8,233 nt of DNA from an uncultured Clostridia bacterium. Its GTDB lineage: Bacteria; Bacillota; Clostridia; Christensenellales; Borkfalkiaceae. The stretch's first letter is position 1; the number at the start of each line of letters is the position of its first letter. The position numbers and the translations under genes are program-made. The notes beneath the pieces are model-generated. The model saw only the letters and a program-made list of their open reading frames with translations, did not search any database and was not told the DNA's origin. Positions 1-5,520 of the stretch are shown piece after piece. Location: positions 1-8,233 of the forward strand of contig URMI01000035.1 of the NCBI GenBank assembly GCA_900548845.1, written 5' to 3'.

Positions 1-779
1 CGGACGCCGTGGAGAAGTCCAAATACGGGACGCTCAATTCGGGGCTGAAAGCGGACAGGGGATATGTCGGGCATCAATCCGCCAAGATGATGAAGCGCGC
101 CAAGTCCATCGAACAGCGGCAGGAGCGGGCGATCGAGCAAAAGTCGGCGCTTCTGAAAAACACCGAAGTCGAGAGTCCGCTCAAGCTCATGCCGCTTACC
201 TACCGTTCGGAACGGCTCGTGAGCTTTTCGGACGTCGTGCCCTACTACGGGGAGCGCGCCGTGTGCGCGCCGCTCTCCTTTCCCGTCGGGCGGGGGGAGC
301 GCATTGCCCTCGAAGGCAGAAACGGCTGCGGCAAGAGCAGCATTTTGAAGCTTTTGTGCGGGGAGGACATCGCCCATACGGGGAGAATAGAGAAGGGCTC
401 GGGGCTCGTCATCTCCTATGTGCCGCAGGGGATCGCGCACCTCAAAGGCTCGCTCCATGCGTTTGCGGCGAAGAAGGGCATCGACAAAAGCCTCCTGTTT
501 GCCATCCTTCACAAGATGGGGCTAAGGGACGAGCACCTTGAAGCCGAGCTTTCCTCGCTTTCGGACGGGCAGAAGAAGAAAGTGCTGCTCGCGGGGAGCC
601 TTTGTGAACGGGCGCACCTCTATATCTGGGACGAGCCGCTCAACTTCATCGACCTTCTTTCGCGCATTCAGATCGAAGAGCTCATCGAAGAATTTCAGCC
701 GACCATGCTCTTTGTCGAGCACGACAAAGCCTTTACCGGGCATATCGCAACGCGTGTCGTTTCTATCAAAGCGCCGTGA
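1..779 (+). CDS. ABC-F ATPase, Lsa-type ribosome protection protein, 3' part (5' end outside window)
   Basis: This is the C-terminal half of a soluble tandem ATPase of the ABC-F family. The frame is open at the left edge (codons begin at base 3), so the GTG at 9 is not the real start. Bases 3-190 encode the end of the basic, helical inter-domain linker (DRGYVGHQSAKMMKRAKSIE), a segment I associate with Lsa/Vga-like proteins. The second ATPase domain follows: Walker A GRNGCGKSS (315-341), Q-loop VPQG (420-431), signature LSDGQKKKV (558-584), Walker B YIWDEP (621-638) and H-loop VEHD (714-725). There are no membrane segments. Family members bind the ribosomal E site and dislodge lincosamide, streptogramin A or pleuromutilin drugs. 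Walker B reads WDEPLNFID, close to the usual DEPTNHLD motif. Which drugs it acts on, or whether it is a housekeeping ABC-F, cannot be told without the first domain and the linker tip. Confidence 0.9.
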   Translation, partial: DAVEKSKYGTLNSGLKADRGYVGHQSAKMMKRAKSIEQRQERAIEQKSALLKNTEVESPLKLMPLTYRSERLVSFSDVVPYYGERAVCAPLSFPVGRGERIALEGRNGCGKSSILKLLCGEDIAHTGRIEKGSGLVISYVPQGIAHLKGSLHAFAAKKGIDKSLLFAILHKMGLRDEHLEAELSSLSDGQKKKVLLAGSLCERAHLYIWDEPLNFIDLLSRIQIEELIEEFQPTMLFVEHDKAFTGHIATRVVSIKAP

Positions 780-817
780 GAATATCCTTTGTTTTGTGCG
801 AACCTCGCGGAGTTTCT

Positions 818-863
818 TCAAATCTCTTCCCCGCGCCACGAAAAAAGCCCGCCAAGGGCGGGC
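818..863 (-). repeat. 46-bp repeat, copy A, containing a minus-strand terminator
   Basis: This stretch matches 1221-1266 at 43 of 46 positions without gaps. It contains the stem GCCCGCC (847-853) / GGCGGGC (857-863) with six A bases to the left (841-846), so on the minus strand it is an intrinsic terminator followed by a U-run. Left of the stem is CTCTTCCCCGCGCCACG (824-840), a two-mismatch version of the reverse complement of the tRNA-Ser 3' end. Weaker similarity continues outward, since GCGAACCTC occurs at 798-806 and again at 1194-1202. There is no tRNA next to this copy. It may shield the convergent ABC-F gene from leftward transcription. Confidence 0.8.
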
Positions 864-869
864 AGGGCT

Positions 870-904
870 CCCGCAAAGATCTTGCGGAGCAAGAGGTTTG
901 CGGG
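870..904. other. Strong two-part hairpin
   Basis: CCCGCAAA (870-877) pairs perfectly with TTTGCGGG (897-904). Inside, TCTTG (880-884) pairs with CAAGA (890-894) around a CGGAG loop, leaving only a small GA/GG internal loop. No T-run follows directly, so this is not itself a standard terminator. It could be the 5' domain of a small structured RNA ending at the terminator at 935-951, or part of a degenerate repeat. Confidence 0.5.
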
Positions 905-914
905 AAGAGGGTGA

Positions 915-960
915 ACAAGCACTTTCTTGCAAAGAGCCCGGTGGGCTTTTTGCTGCTTGT
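915..960 (+). terminator. Probable rightward terminator within a cloverleaf-like fold
   Basis: AGCCC (935-939) and GGGCT (943-947) form a compact stem followed by a T-run (947-951), which fits an intrinsic terminator for plus-strand transcripts such as the ABC-F mRNA. A second stem, CTTT (922-925) / AAAG (931-934), abuts it on the left. An outer pairing, ACAAGCA (915-921) with TGCTTGT (954-960), encloses both, giving a three-way-junction-like fold. The outer stem lies beyond the T-run and so would form only in read-through RNA. Confidence 0.5.
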
Positions 961-966
961 GAACTT

Positions 967-995
967 AAAAATGCACCATTTTCCGGGGCATTTTT
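967..995. terminator. Bidirectional terminator-like hairpin
   Basis: AAAAATGC (967-974) pairs with GCATTTTT (988-995), with further pairing possible inside (CC with GG). The A-run on the left and T-run on the right mean it could end transcripts from either side. It sits 7 bp after the previous hairpin, so the two would act in tandem on ABC-F read-through. Confidence 0.5.
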
Positions 996-1093
996 AGACC
1001 GAGCGCGGGTTCTTCCGCGCGAGAAAGACAGGCTGAAAAAGCGCGGCGTTCGCCTTCCGGCGGATGCCCGCAAAATGAGCCTTGCTCCGACGA

Positions 1094-1110
1094 GGCGCAG
1101 AGAAGAGGAT
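1094..1110 (-). repeat. 17-bp direct copy of the tRNA-Ser 3' end
   Basis: Bases 1094-1110 are identical to 1275-1291, the acceptor 3' strand, discriminator, CC of the encoded CCA and part of the T arm of the tRNA-Ser gene, in the same orientation. One base further, the match breaks (CCT instead of CCA). The rest of a tRNA is not present. Tyrosine recombinases use exact repeats of tRNA 3' ends of this kind as attachment sites, but only about 165 bp lie between the copies and no integrase is present, so a decayed partial duplication is at least as likely. Confidence 0.65.
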
Positions 1111-1220
1111 GTTCGGCGGCTGCGCCTTGAAAGCGTCGTGTCGCGCGGAGGAACTGTTCGCGTTTTCGGGCTCGGTGCGCGCGCGTCACTCGCGCGAACC
1201 TCCGGGGAAAACCAGATCTC

Positions 1221-1266
1221 TCAAATCTCTTCTCTGCGCCACGAAAAAAGCCCGCCGAGGGCGGGC
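1221..1266 (-). repeat. 46-bp repeat, copy B, including the tRNA-Ser terminator
   Basis: This is the second copy of the repeat at 818-863 (43/46 identical). On the minus strand the stem GCCCGCC/GGCGGGC (1250-1256 with 1260-1266) is followed by six U (1244-1249), a textbook intrinsic terminator 8 nt past the encoded CCA of the tRNA. Bases 1227-1243 are a perfect 17-bp inverted copy of 1272-1288, so this arm can pair with the tRNA 3' end and its flank. Confidence 0.85.
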
Positions 1267-1273
1267 CGTTCCG

Positions 1274-1364
1274 TGGCGCAGAGAAGAGGATTCGAACCTC
1301 CGGACGAGTCACCCCCGTCACACGATTTCCAATCGTGCTCCTTAAACCACTCAGACATCTCTGC
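1274..1364 (-). tRNA. tRNA-Ser(GGA), CCA encoded
   Basis: Read on the minus strand, the acceptor strand GCAGAGA (1364-1358) pairs with TCTCTGC (1284-1278), followed by discriminator G and encoded CCA (1276-1274). The anticodon stem CACGA/TCGTG encloses the loop TTGGAAA, which gives anticodon GGA (bases 1328-1330) and reads UCC and UCU serine codons. The long variable arm, typical of class II tRNAs such as tRNA-Ser, lies between the anticodon stem and the T stem (GGAGG/CCTCT around TTCGAAT). Total length is 91 nt with CCA. A promoter lies just upstream and a terminator just downstream, so it appears to be a single-gene unit. Confidence 0.95.
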
Positions 1365-1375
1365 AAAGCCTTGTA

Positions 1376-1404
1376 ATCATATCATATTCCCGCGAAAAAG
1401 GCAA
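1376..1404 (-). promoter_or_regulatory. Promoter of tRNA-Ser
   Basis: On the minus strand TTGCCT (1404-1399) is followed after 17 bp by TATGAT (1381-1376), a good sigma-A-type match. The predicted start falls about 5 nt before the mature tRNA 5' end, leaving a very short leader. An overlapping second TATGAT at 1386-1381 has the wrong spacing to this -35. Confidence 0.6.
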
Positions 1405-1620
1405 TTGATTTTGCGCGCGTTTCGGCAAAAAGTCTTCGGAAATTTTCGCTTTTCGACGTTGAGTGCAAGATGCGGGAAAAAACGCGGAAAGCATGCCTCG
1501 AAACGGGTAAAATCATGCAAAAAAGCGGAAGAATTTGATATACGGCTTTGCCGCTGTGTGTTATCATGTGATACTGTAAGGGAAGCCCGGTTTATGAAAA
1601 AAGAATTTTTCCCGCACCTC

Positions 1621-1649
1621 TTGACCGCGCCTTTTCCATGGTGTAAAAT
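1621..1649 (+). promoter_or_regulatory. Main promoter of the isomerase/xylulokinase operon
   Basis: TTGACC (1621-1626) and TAAAAT (1644-1649) are separated by exactly 17 bp, a near-consensus sigma-A promoter. Transcription would start near 1656, giving a leader of about 60 nt before the ATG at 1717. The leader can fold: GCGGG (1656-1660) pairs with CCCGC (1677-1681) and encloses the palindrome GAAGCGCTTC (1668-1677). Whether this fold is regulatory is unknown. No known riboswitch is recognised. Confidence 0.75.
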
Positions 1650-1716
1650 AGAGGAGCGGGTGAGAGCGAAGCGCTTCCCGCAGATAAATTTTGAAGACCA
1701 ACAGGAGGAAACCATT

Positions 1717-3210
1717 ATGCAAAACATTCCCAAAATGAAAGTGGGCATCGTGGCGGTGAGCCGCGACTGCTTCCCCGAAAGCCTTTCCGTGAACCGCCGC
1801 AAGGCGCTCGTTGCTGCGTACGAGAAGAAGTACGGCAAGGGCGATATCTACGAGTGCCCCGTGTGCATCGTCGAGAGCGAAGTGCAGATGAGAGAGGCGC
1901 TTGCAGATCTCGAAAAAGAGGGCTGCAACGCGCTCTGCGTGTACCTCGGCAACTTCGGGCCCGAAATTTCCGAGACCATGCTCGCAAAGGAGTATGCACA
2001 GCGGATGAACGCGCCCGTCATGTTCTGCGCGGCGGCAGAGGAGAACATCCCCACGCTTGCAGATTCCCGCGGCGACGCATACTGCGGCATGCTGAATGCT
2101 TCGTATAACCTGAAGCTGCGCGGCGTGCAGGCATACATCCCCGAATACCCCGTGGGAGATGCGGAGGAGTGCGCGGACATGATCCACGCCTTCCTTCCCA
2201 TCGCGCGCGCGGTGTATGCGGTCAAGCGCTTAAAGCTCATCACCTTCGGGCCTCGCCCCATGAACTTCCTTGCCTGCAACGCGCCCATCCAGCAGCTCTA
2301 CAATCTGGGCGTCGAGGTGGAAGAGAACAGCGAGCTCGACCTCTTTGAAGCCTTCCACAAGCACGCAGACGATGCCCGCATCCCTGAAGTCGTCGCGGAT
2401 ATGGAAAAGGAGCTCGGCGCGGGCAACAAGAAGCCCGAAATTTTAGCGAAGCTTGCGCAGTATGAGCTCACCCTTCTCGATTGGGTGGAGGCGCATAAAG
2501 GGAGCCGCGAGTATGTGGCGATCGCAGGCAAGTGCTGGCCCGCTTTCCAGACGCAGTTCGGCTTCGTGCCCTGCTATGTGAACAGCCGCTTAACGGGCAG
2601 AGGCATCCCCGTCTCCTGCGAAGTGGACATCTACGGCGCGCTCAGTGAGTTCATCGGCACGGTCGTGAGCGAAGACGCGGTGACCCTTCTCGACATCAAC
2701 AACACGGTGCCCAAGGACCTCTACAACGAGGGCATCGCGGGCAAGTACGACTACAAGCTCACCGATACCTTCATGGGTTTCCACTGCGGCAATACCTGCG
2801 CGGGGAAGATCTGCAAGCCCGAGATGAAGTACCAGAAGATCATGGCGCGTTCGCTTCCCGTTGAGGTCACGAACGGCACGCTCGAGGGCGACATCGTCCC
2901 CGGGCAAATCACCTTCTTCCGCCTGCAGTCGACGGCAGACAACAAGCTGCGCGCTTACGTTGCAGAGGGCGAAGTGCTGCCCGTTCCCACCCATTCCTTC
3001 GGCTCCATCGGTATCTTCGCGATCCGCGAGATGAAGCGCTTCTACCGCCATGTGCTCATCGAGGGCGGTTTCCCTCATCACGGCGCGGTCGCGTTCGGGC
3101 ACTTCGGCAAGGCGCTCTTCGAAGTCTTCAAGTACTTCGGCGTGCCCGAGATCGGATATAATCAGCCCGCAGGCGTGCTGTATAAGACCGAAAACCCTTT
3201 CGAGGCGTAA
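1717..3210 (+). CDS. L-fucose/L-arabinose isomerase-family sugar isomerase, probable pentose (xylose) isomerase
   Basis: A cytoplasmic aldose-ketose isomerase of 497 residues. The frame is open far upstream, but the ATG at 1717 is the start because AGGAGG (1703-1708) lies 8 nt before it and the protein then begins with the N-terminal beta strand KVGIVAVSRD. Candidate Mn-ligand residues are E302 (SCEVDIYGA) and D326 (TLLDINN). Their 24-residue spacing equals that of E337/D361 in E. coli fucose isomerase. FHCGNTC (355-361) and GFPHHGA (451-457) supply candidate histidines. It is shorter than E. coli FucI (about 590 aa). It heads an operon ending in xylulokinase, with no fucose or arabinose genes nearby. 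From memory, Clostridium acetobutylicum has a similar pair (CAC2610, a fucose-isomerase-like xylose isomerase, with CAC2612 XylB). D-xylose is therefore the best substrate guess; D-arabinose or another pentose is possible. Confidence 0.85.
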   Translation: MQNIPKMKVGIVAVSRDCFPESLSVNRRKALVAAYEKKYGKGDIYECPVCIVESEVQMREALADLEKEGCNALCVYLGNFGPEISETMLAKEYAQRMNAPVMFCAAAEENIPTLADSRGDAYCGMLNASYNLKLRGVQAYIPEYPVGDAEECADMIHAFLPIARAVYAVKRLKLITFGPRPMNFLACNAPIQQLYNLGVEVEENSELDLFEAFHKHADDARIPEVVADMEKELGAGNKKPEILAKLAQYELTLLDWVEAHKGSREYVAIAGKCWPAFQTQFGFVPCYVNSRLTGRGIPVSCEVDIYGALSEFIGTVVSEDAVTLLDINNTVPKDLYNEGIAGKYDYKLTDTFMGFHCGNTCAGKICKPEMKYQKIMARSLPVEVTNGTLEGDIVPGQITFFRLQSTADNKLRAYVAEGEVLPVPTHSFGSIGIFAIREMKRFYRHVLIEGGFPHHGAVAFGHFGKALFEVFKYFGVPEIGYNQPAGVLYKTENPFEA

Positions 3211-3212
3211 CG

Positions 3213-3818
3213 ATGTTCGACGCACGCACGATGGAGTGGACGCGTCCGCCCCAAAAGGCGCAGGTGACAAAGAGCCGCGTCTTGTTTGAGACAGAGCCGC
3301 ACACCGACCTATGGCAGCGGACGTACTATCACTTCCGCAACGACAGCGCGCCCGTCCTGCAGTTTAAGACGTGTGAGAAGTTCTTTTCCTTCACGGTGAA
3401 GGCGCAGTTCGACTACCGCCGCCGCTTCGATCAGGCGGGCGTCGCGCTGTATCTTGGCAGCGACAGCTGGCTCAAGGGGTCTATCGAGTACGAAGACGGG
3501 CGTATCTGCCGCCTGGGGGCGGTCGTCACCAACCGCGGCTATTCCGACTGGAGCTCGACGGACATTTCGCCCGTCAGGGAGATGTGGTTCCGCCTCAGCC
3601 GCAGGGAGGACGATTTCTGCATCGAAAATTCCGAGGACGGTGTTATATTTCATCAGATGCGCATTGCGCATATGTTCGACCTTCCCGAGGAGATCAGTCT
3701 CGGCATTTACGCGTGCAGCCCCGAGGAGTCCTCGTTTGAAGCGGTCTTTACCGACCTGCAGCTCACCGAGTGCAAGTGGCGCGCCCACGACGGTCAGCCG
3801 CCCGACGCGGAGGCATAA
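3213..3818 (+). CDS. DUF1349 concanavalin-like (YesU-type) protein
   Basis: A 201-residue protein without signal peptide or membrane segment, so probably cytoplasmic. Residues 57-185 match my recollection of the DUF1349 beta-jelly-roll family, which is often described as concanavalin A-like and includes B. subtilis YesU. Recognisable elements are FDQAGVALYLGSDSWLKGSIE (73-92, aromatic strand pair), YSDWSSTDI (110-118), WFRLSRREDDFCIENSEDG (125-143) and ISLGIYACSP (161-170). The ATG is only 2 nt past the isomerase stop, with GAGG inside the isomerase end as a weak ribosome binding site, so translation is probably coupled. Biochemical function is not established. Its place between a sugar isomerase and its kinase suggests sugar or glycoside binding, or an accessory role such as handling anomers. 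The family call is fairly sure; the role is a guess. Confidence 0.75.
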   Translation: MFDARTMEWTRPPQKAQVTKSRVLFETEPHTDLWQRTYYHFRNDSAPVLQFKTCEKFFSFTVKAQFDYRRRFDQAGVALYLGSDSWLKGSIEYEDGRICRLGAVVTNRGYSDWSSTDISPVREMWFRLSRREDDFCIENSEDGVIFHQMRIAHMFDLPEEISLGIYACSPEESSFEAVFTDLQLTECKWRAHDGQPPDAEA

Positions 3819-3828
3819 AGGGCTTTTT

Positions 3829-3987
3829 ATGAAATTGAACGATAAGCATCGCATCGTGTTTGCGGGCGATCCCGCGACGGATGCGGGGAAGAATACGACC
3901 CCCGATCTGCTCGGATACGGGTACATTCGCCTCGCTTACGTCGCGCTCCGCCAAAAGGAAAAGGGACGCGCGGCGATGCTCGAATAA
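3829..3987 (+). pseudogene. Remnant of an SGNH/GDSL hydrolase (N-terminal 52 residues only)
   Basis: A 52-codon frame with AAAGGG (3817-3822) before its ATG. MKLNDKHRIVFAGD, then TDAG, then LLGYGYIRLAYVAL is the block I start of SGNH/GDSL esterases (usual pattern: IVFxGDSITDAG, followed by a GY(V/I) helix start). Those enzymes are about 200-250 aa; here everything after the first strand and helix is missing, including blocks III and V with the Asp-His pair. The nucleophile position reads GDP instead of GDS (bases 3868-3876), so even the conserved serine is lost. It lies between the DUF1349 gene and xylB, which suggests that a deacetylase/esterase gene was once part of this operon and was deleted internally. 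It could still be translated as a small peptide, and it preserves operon spacing to xylB. Confidence 0.65.
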
Positions 3988-4004
3988 CAAACGGAGTTTC
4001 TTGC

Positions 4005-5468
4005 ATGAATACTTACATCGGCATCGATCTCGGCACGAGCGGCTTAAAACTTCTGCTCGTTGCCGCAGACGGAACCATTCTTTCAGAAAATACGCAGACC
4101 TATCCCGTCTCCTATCCTCAGCCCGGCTGGAGCGAACAAAACCCCGAAGATTGGTACGACGCCCTTCTTTGCGGGCTTAAAGCGCTGCTCGAAGGGCAGG
4201 ACAAGGCGGCGGTCAAAGGCATCTCCTTCGGCGGGCAGATGCACGGGCTCGTCATCCTCGACGAAAAGGACGAAGTCATCCGCCCCGCCATCCTCTGGAA
4301 CGACGGCAGGACGGAGGAGGAGACCAAGTATTTGAACGAAGTATTCGGGAAGGACAAGCTTTCCGAGTACACGGGCAACATCGCCTTCGCGGGCTTCACC
4401 GCGCCCAAGCTCCTTTGGATGAGAAAGCATGAAGGGGAGAATTTTGCCCGCATCAAAAAGATCATGCTGCCCAAGGACTATCTTTGCTACCGCCTTTCGG
4501 GCGCGTTCGCGACCGATGTTTCGGATGCGAGCGGGACGCTCTTCTTCGACGTCAAGCACCGCCGCTGGAGCATGGATATGTGCCGCGAGCTCGGCATCAC
4601 CAATCTGCAGCTGCCCAAGCTCTATGAGAGTTTCAAGGCGGTCGGCACGCTGAAAAAAGAGACTGCGGCAGCGCTGGGGCTCTCTCCGGACGTCAAAGTC
4701 ATCGCGGGCGCGGGGGACAATGCCGCCGCTGCCGTCGGGACGGGCGTCGTGGGCGAGGGGGGCTGCAACATCTCCCTCGGCACGAGCGGCACCCTCTTTG
4801 TCTCCTCCAAGCGCTATCAGGAAGACAAGGTGAACGCTCTGCACTCCTTCTGCCATGCAGACGGCGGCTGGCACCTTATGGGGTGCATCTTGTCGGCGGC
4901 ATCCTGCAACAGCTGGTGGGTGAACGGCATCCTGCAGTCGGATGATTATAAGAAGGAAGAGGCGGGGCTCGAAGAAAAGATGGGCAAAAACGATGTCTTC
5001 TTCCTGCCGTACCTCATGGGCGAGCGCAGCCCGCACAACGATACCTCGGCGCGCGGGGCGTTCATCGGCATGCGTGCGGATACGACGCGCGGCGAGATGA
5101 CGCTTGCGATGCTGGAAGGCGTGACGTTCGCGCTCCGCGACTGTCTGGAAGCAGCCAGGCGCAACGGCGTGGAAATTCCCCGCACCAAGCTGTGCGGCGG
5201 CGGCGCCAAGAGCCCGCTGTGGCGCAAGATCGTGGCGAACGTCATGAATATGCCCGTCGATCTGCCGCAGACCGAGCAGGGCCCCGGCTTCGGCGCAGCC
5301 ATGCTCGCGATGGTGGGCTGCGGGGAGTATGGTTCCGTGCAGGCGGCGGCGGATGCGATCGTGCACATCAAAGAGACGGTGCTGCCCGATCCCGGGATCG
5401 CCGCGGCGTACGAGCAGAAGTACCGCCACTTCACCAAACTCTATCCCGCGTTGAAGGGACTTTTCTGA
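4005..5468 (+). CDS. xylB: Xylulokinase (FGGY family)
   Basis: ATP-dependent phosphorylation of D-xylulose to D-xylulose 5-phosphate, which enters the pentose phosphate or phosphoketolase route in the cytoplasm. The 487-residue length is normal. The N-terminal FGGY domain begins YIGIDLGTSGLK (4-15) with D8 in the phosphate-binding strand. GISFGGQMHGLV (72-83) is the xylulose-site signature that separates XylB from glycerol and gluconate kinases, and ILWNDGR (96-102) follows. GAGDNAAAAVGTG (235-247) places the catalytic Asp at D238, equivalent to E. coli D233. NISLGTSGTLF and CGGGAKSPLWRKIVANVMN are the C-terminal ATPase-fold motifs. GGAG (3993-3996) lies 8 nt before the ATG. It ends the operon headed by the isomerase gene and is followed directly by a strong terminator. 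Confidence 0.95.
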   Translation: MNTYIGIDLGTSGLKLLLVAADGTILSENTQTYPVSYPQPGWSEQNPEDWYDALLCGLKALLEGQDKAAVKGISFGGQMHGLVILDEKDEVIRPAILWNDGRTEEETKYLNEVFGKDKLSEYTGNIAFAGFTAPKLLWMRKHEGENFARIKKIMLPKDYLCYRLSGAFATDVSDASGTLFFDVKHRRWSMDMCRELGITNLQLPKLYESFKAVGTLKKETAAALGLSPDVKVIAGAGDNAAAAVGTGVVGEGGCNISLGTSGTLFVSSKRYQEDKVNALHSFCHADGGWHLMGCILSAASCNSWWVNGILQSDDYKKEEAGLEEKMGKNDVFFLPYLMGERSPHNDTSARGAFIGMRADTTRGEMTLAMLEGVTFALRDCLEAARRNGVEIPRTKLCGGGAKSPLWRKIVANVMNMPVDLPQTEQGPGFGAAMLAMVGCGEYGSVQAAADAIVHIKETVLPDPGIAAAYEQKYRHFTKLYPALKGLF

Positions 5469-5474
5469 AAAAAC

Positions 5475-5511
5475 AAAAAAGGCGCAGCCTGCTTGGCTGC
5501 GCTTTTTTTTT
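5475..5511. terminator. Intrinsic terminator between xylB and the convergent GNAT gene
   Basis: GCGCAGCC (5482-5489) pairs perfectly with GGCTGCGC (5495-5502) around the loop TGCTT. Nine T bases follow on the right (5503-5511) and six A bases lie on the left (5475-5480), so it can stop transcription from both converging genes. It starts 6 nt after the xylB stop codon. Confidence 0.9.
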
Positions 5512-5520
5512 AAGCGGTGA

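Larger units (their letters stand above)
780..1273. other. Non-coding spacer rich in hairpins and tRNA-derived repeats
   Basis: About 490 bp between the ABC-F stop codon and the tRNA-Ser 3' end. I see no credible protein gene. The short open frames here have no ribosome binding sites and resemble no family I know. The stretch holds two 46-bp repeat copies, two or more plus-strand terminators, a strong hairpin at 870-904, a copy of the tRNA 3' end at 1094-1110 and an 8-bp inverted repeat (1093-1100 with 1120-1127). It may be a relic of duplicated tRNA/terminator units or hold a small structured RNA. Neither is proven. Confidence 0.7.
1365..1716. other. Intergenic region between tRNA-Ser and the sugar operon
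   Basis: About 350 bp with no supported gene. It carries the leftward tRNA promoter at its left end and the rightward operon promoter, leader hairpin and ribosome binding site at its right end. The middle (1405-1545) is comparatively AT-rich and shows nothing I can name. An additional weak extended -10 (TGTGATACT, 1567-1575, with TTTGCC at 1547-1552) could be a second rightward promoter. I found no clear CcpA cre site or xylose-repressor operator by eye. Confidence 0.55.

Noticed and set aside
818..1291. Possible CRISPR array
   Set aside because: The repeats are few, partly inverted, unevenly spaced and tRNA/terminator-derived; there are no cas genes.
1094..1291. A complete second tRNA gene or a full integrative element between tRNA 3'-end copies
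   Set aside because: Only the 3' end is duplicated, with no anticodon arm, and the 165-bp interval is too short for an element and has no integrase.
522..1366. Several short open frames on both strands across the spacer (776-997, 965-1366, 1082-1345 and others)
   Set aside because: They overlap hairpins, repeats or the tRNA, lack ribosome binding sites and give arginine- or serine-rich products with no family likeness.
538..1716. An 890-codon plus-strand frame that begins at 538 and runs into the isomerase gene
   Set aside because: The part before 1717 overlaps the ABC-F gene in another frame and crosses the tRNA and operon promoter. It has no family resemblance. The real isomerase start has AGGAGG 8 nt upstream.
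1650..1716. Riboswitch in the isomerase leader
   Set aside because: Only a small hairpin is visible in a leader of about 60 nt, with no terminator or known aptamer pattern.
4083..5429. A 448-codon minus-strand open frame opposite xylB
   Set aside because: It is an antisense shadow of a GC-rich real gene, has no recognisable motifs and no ribosome binding site.
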